Below, piece by piece: positions 62,968 to 64,000 of a DNA stretch of 64,000 nt. Source of the stretch: CBDFKB01 sp965248715 (GTDB lineage Bacteria > Pseudomonadota > Alphaproteobacteria > Rhizobiales > Rhizobiaceae); assembly GCA_965248715.1 (NCBI GenBank), contig CBDFKB010000008.1:744001-808000 (forward strand), given 5' to 3'. The number at the start of each line of letters is the position of its first letter. Within the stretch, counting starts at the first letter, position 1. The position numbers were made by a program, and so were the translations under genes. The notes under the pieces are model-generated. The model was given only the letters and a program-made list of their open reading frames with translations, was not told where the DNA came from and ran no database searches.

Positions 62968-63127
62968 TGCGGCAATCATGGCCGAGATACTAAATTATTT
63001 GATGTAGGCAAAACGACGCCTGTAAAGGCAAGCACAAGTTTGCTATCAATTTGGAGCGTGTGCGGAAAACCGCGCAGGAAGATCAACCAGCTAGATACCT
63101 ACACCACTCCATATAGCAGATAGCTTC

Positions 63128-64000
63128 ATGATTGACCTTGCCAAACGGGTTTATGACCATACCTGGAAAATTGATCCGATCGTCCGATCTTTGATCGACA
63201 CGGATTTCTATAAAATGTTGATGGCGCAATCCGTGTTCCGCCACCACCGCGATGTCCGGGTCAAATTCAGCCTCATCAACCGCACCAAATCCATCCGTAT
63301 CGCTGATATGGTCGATGAAGCAGAACTGCGCGAACAACTCGATCACATCCGCACACTACGCCTGTCGCGCGGCGAGAGCACGTGGATGCGCGGCAACATG
63401 TTCTACGGCAAACGGTCGATGTTTCAGCACGATTTCATGGAATGGTTCGAAAATCTGCAATTGCCGGCCTACAAACTCAAAACCGCCGACGGCCAATACG
63501 AACTGACCTTCGAGGGCAAATGGTCTGAGGTAATGATGTGGGAAATTCCTGCACTGGCGGTGATCATGGAGTTGCGCACCCGCGCCGTGCTGCGTCGGAT
63601 GGGGAAATTCGAACTACAAGTGCTGTATGCCCGCGCGATGACCAGGGTTTGGGAAAAAATCGGCAAATTGCGCGATCTTGATGGGTTGAGCGTCGCCGAT
63701 TTCGGCACCCGTCGCCGGCACGGATTTTTGTGGCAGGATTGGTGTGTGCAGGCAATGATCGAGGGGCTGGGCGAGTGCTTTACCGGCACTTCGAACTGTT
63801 TGATCGCCATGCGCCGCGAAGTCGAAGCTATCGGCACCAATGCCCATGAATTACCGATGGTCTATAGCGCGCTGGCCGAAACCGATGCCGAGTTGGCCGA
63901 TGCGCCGTATCGGGTACTCGCCGACTGGCACGAAGAACATGACGGCAATTTGCGTATCATCCTGCCCGATACATATGGCACCAAAGGATTTCTCGAGCAC
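63128..64000 (+). CDS. pncB: Nicotinate phosphoribosyltransferase (3' end beyond the window)
   Basis: ATG at 63128; 291 codons to the edge. Converts nicotinate and PRPP (with ATP) to nicotinate mononucleotide for NAD salvage. Motifs: LIDTDFYKMLMAQ, VADFGTRRRHGF and the phosphorylated His in TNAHELPMVYSALAETD. About two thirds of the protein is visible. With nnr it is the second NAD-related gene in the window, unlinked. Confidence 0.94.
   Translation, partial: MIDLAKRVYDHTWKIDPIVRSLIDTDFYKMLMAQSVFRHHRDVRVKFSLINRTKSIRIADMVDEAELREQLDHIRTLRLSRGESTWMRGNMFYGKRSMFQHDFMEWFENLQLPAYKLKTADGQYELTFEGKWSEVMMWEIPALAVIMELRTRAVLRRMGKFELQVLYARAMTRVWEKIGKLRDLDGLSVADFGTRRRHGFLWQDWCVQAMIEGLGECFTGTSNCLIAMRREVEAIGTNAHELPMVYSALAETDAELADAPYRVLADWHEEHDGNLRIILPDTYGTKGFLEH

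Overview
The window looks like a chromosome segment from an alphaproteobacterium, most likely of the order Hyphomicrobiales (Rhizobiales). Grounds: the gene order rpsF-rpsR-DUF2232-rplI-(cfa)-dnaB-alr-radA-cvpA-purF, a MucR/Ros regulator, a TIGR03808-type Tat-exported repetitive protein, GANTC-containing motifs, and dispersed palindromes ending in CTCTAG of the kind common in that order. The genus cannot be told by eye.

Layout. 1-12.3 kb is a conserved housekeeping block on the minus strand: a PadR regulator, an SDR enzyme, purF, cvpA, radA, alr, dnaB, a cyclopropane-fatty-acid synthase, L9, a DUF2232 membrane protein, S18 and S6. 12.3-14.5 kb holds a duplicated, terminal-inverted-repeat element abutting a LuxR-type regulator and a RadC-like protein. 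14.8-17.1 kb is fabD-fabG-acpP; the expected fabF is replaced by an IS630 relic. 17.9-23.5 kb carries DUF1176, SDR, His-rich and TPR proteins, the NAD(P)H-hydrate repair enzyme, and a CAT-anticodon tRNA whose 5' end overlaps that gene's stop.

23.5-39 kb is an accessory island directly 3' of the tRNA. It has an internally deleted IS3-family element, a type III-B (Cmr) CRISPR-Cas operon, a long mosaic of CRISPR repeats and palindromic elements, cas6, and a serine-recombinase relic. cmr1 is broken twice (an IS3 insertion and a separate 1-bp deletion), while cmr2-cmr6, csx16, a small membrane protein and cas6 remain open. Cas10/Cmr2 lacks an HD domain but keeps GGDD, so the expected output is cyclic oligoadenylate. 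Csx16 (ring nuclease family) and the small membrane protein (possibly Csx23-like) are the only candidates here for a signalling branch. No cas1/cas2 is present. The array region (33.4-36.9 kb) has three copies of a leader, six distinct spacers (one duplicated), five copies of a 113-bp element (U) and thirteen copies of an about 80-95-bp palindromic element (V). It appears to have grown by segmental duplication and palindrome insertion.

39.8-64 kb returns to chromosomal functions: mucR, mrpABCD (mrpEFG absent here), msrB-ptrB, a dihaem cytochrome c, sodB with a terminator, a class IV aminotransferase, a HAD dehalogenase, an IS5/IS427 element beside an IS110 element, a HerA-like ATPase, the TIGR03808 protein, a SoeABC-like molybdoenzyme operon, an alpha/beta hydrolase and the start of pncB. 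Three families of interspersed palindromic repeats are scattered between genes.
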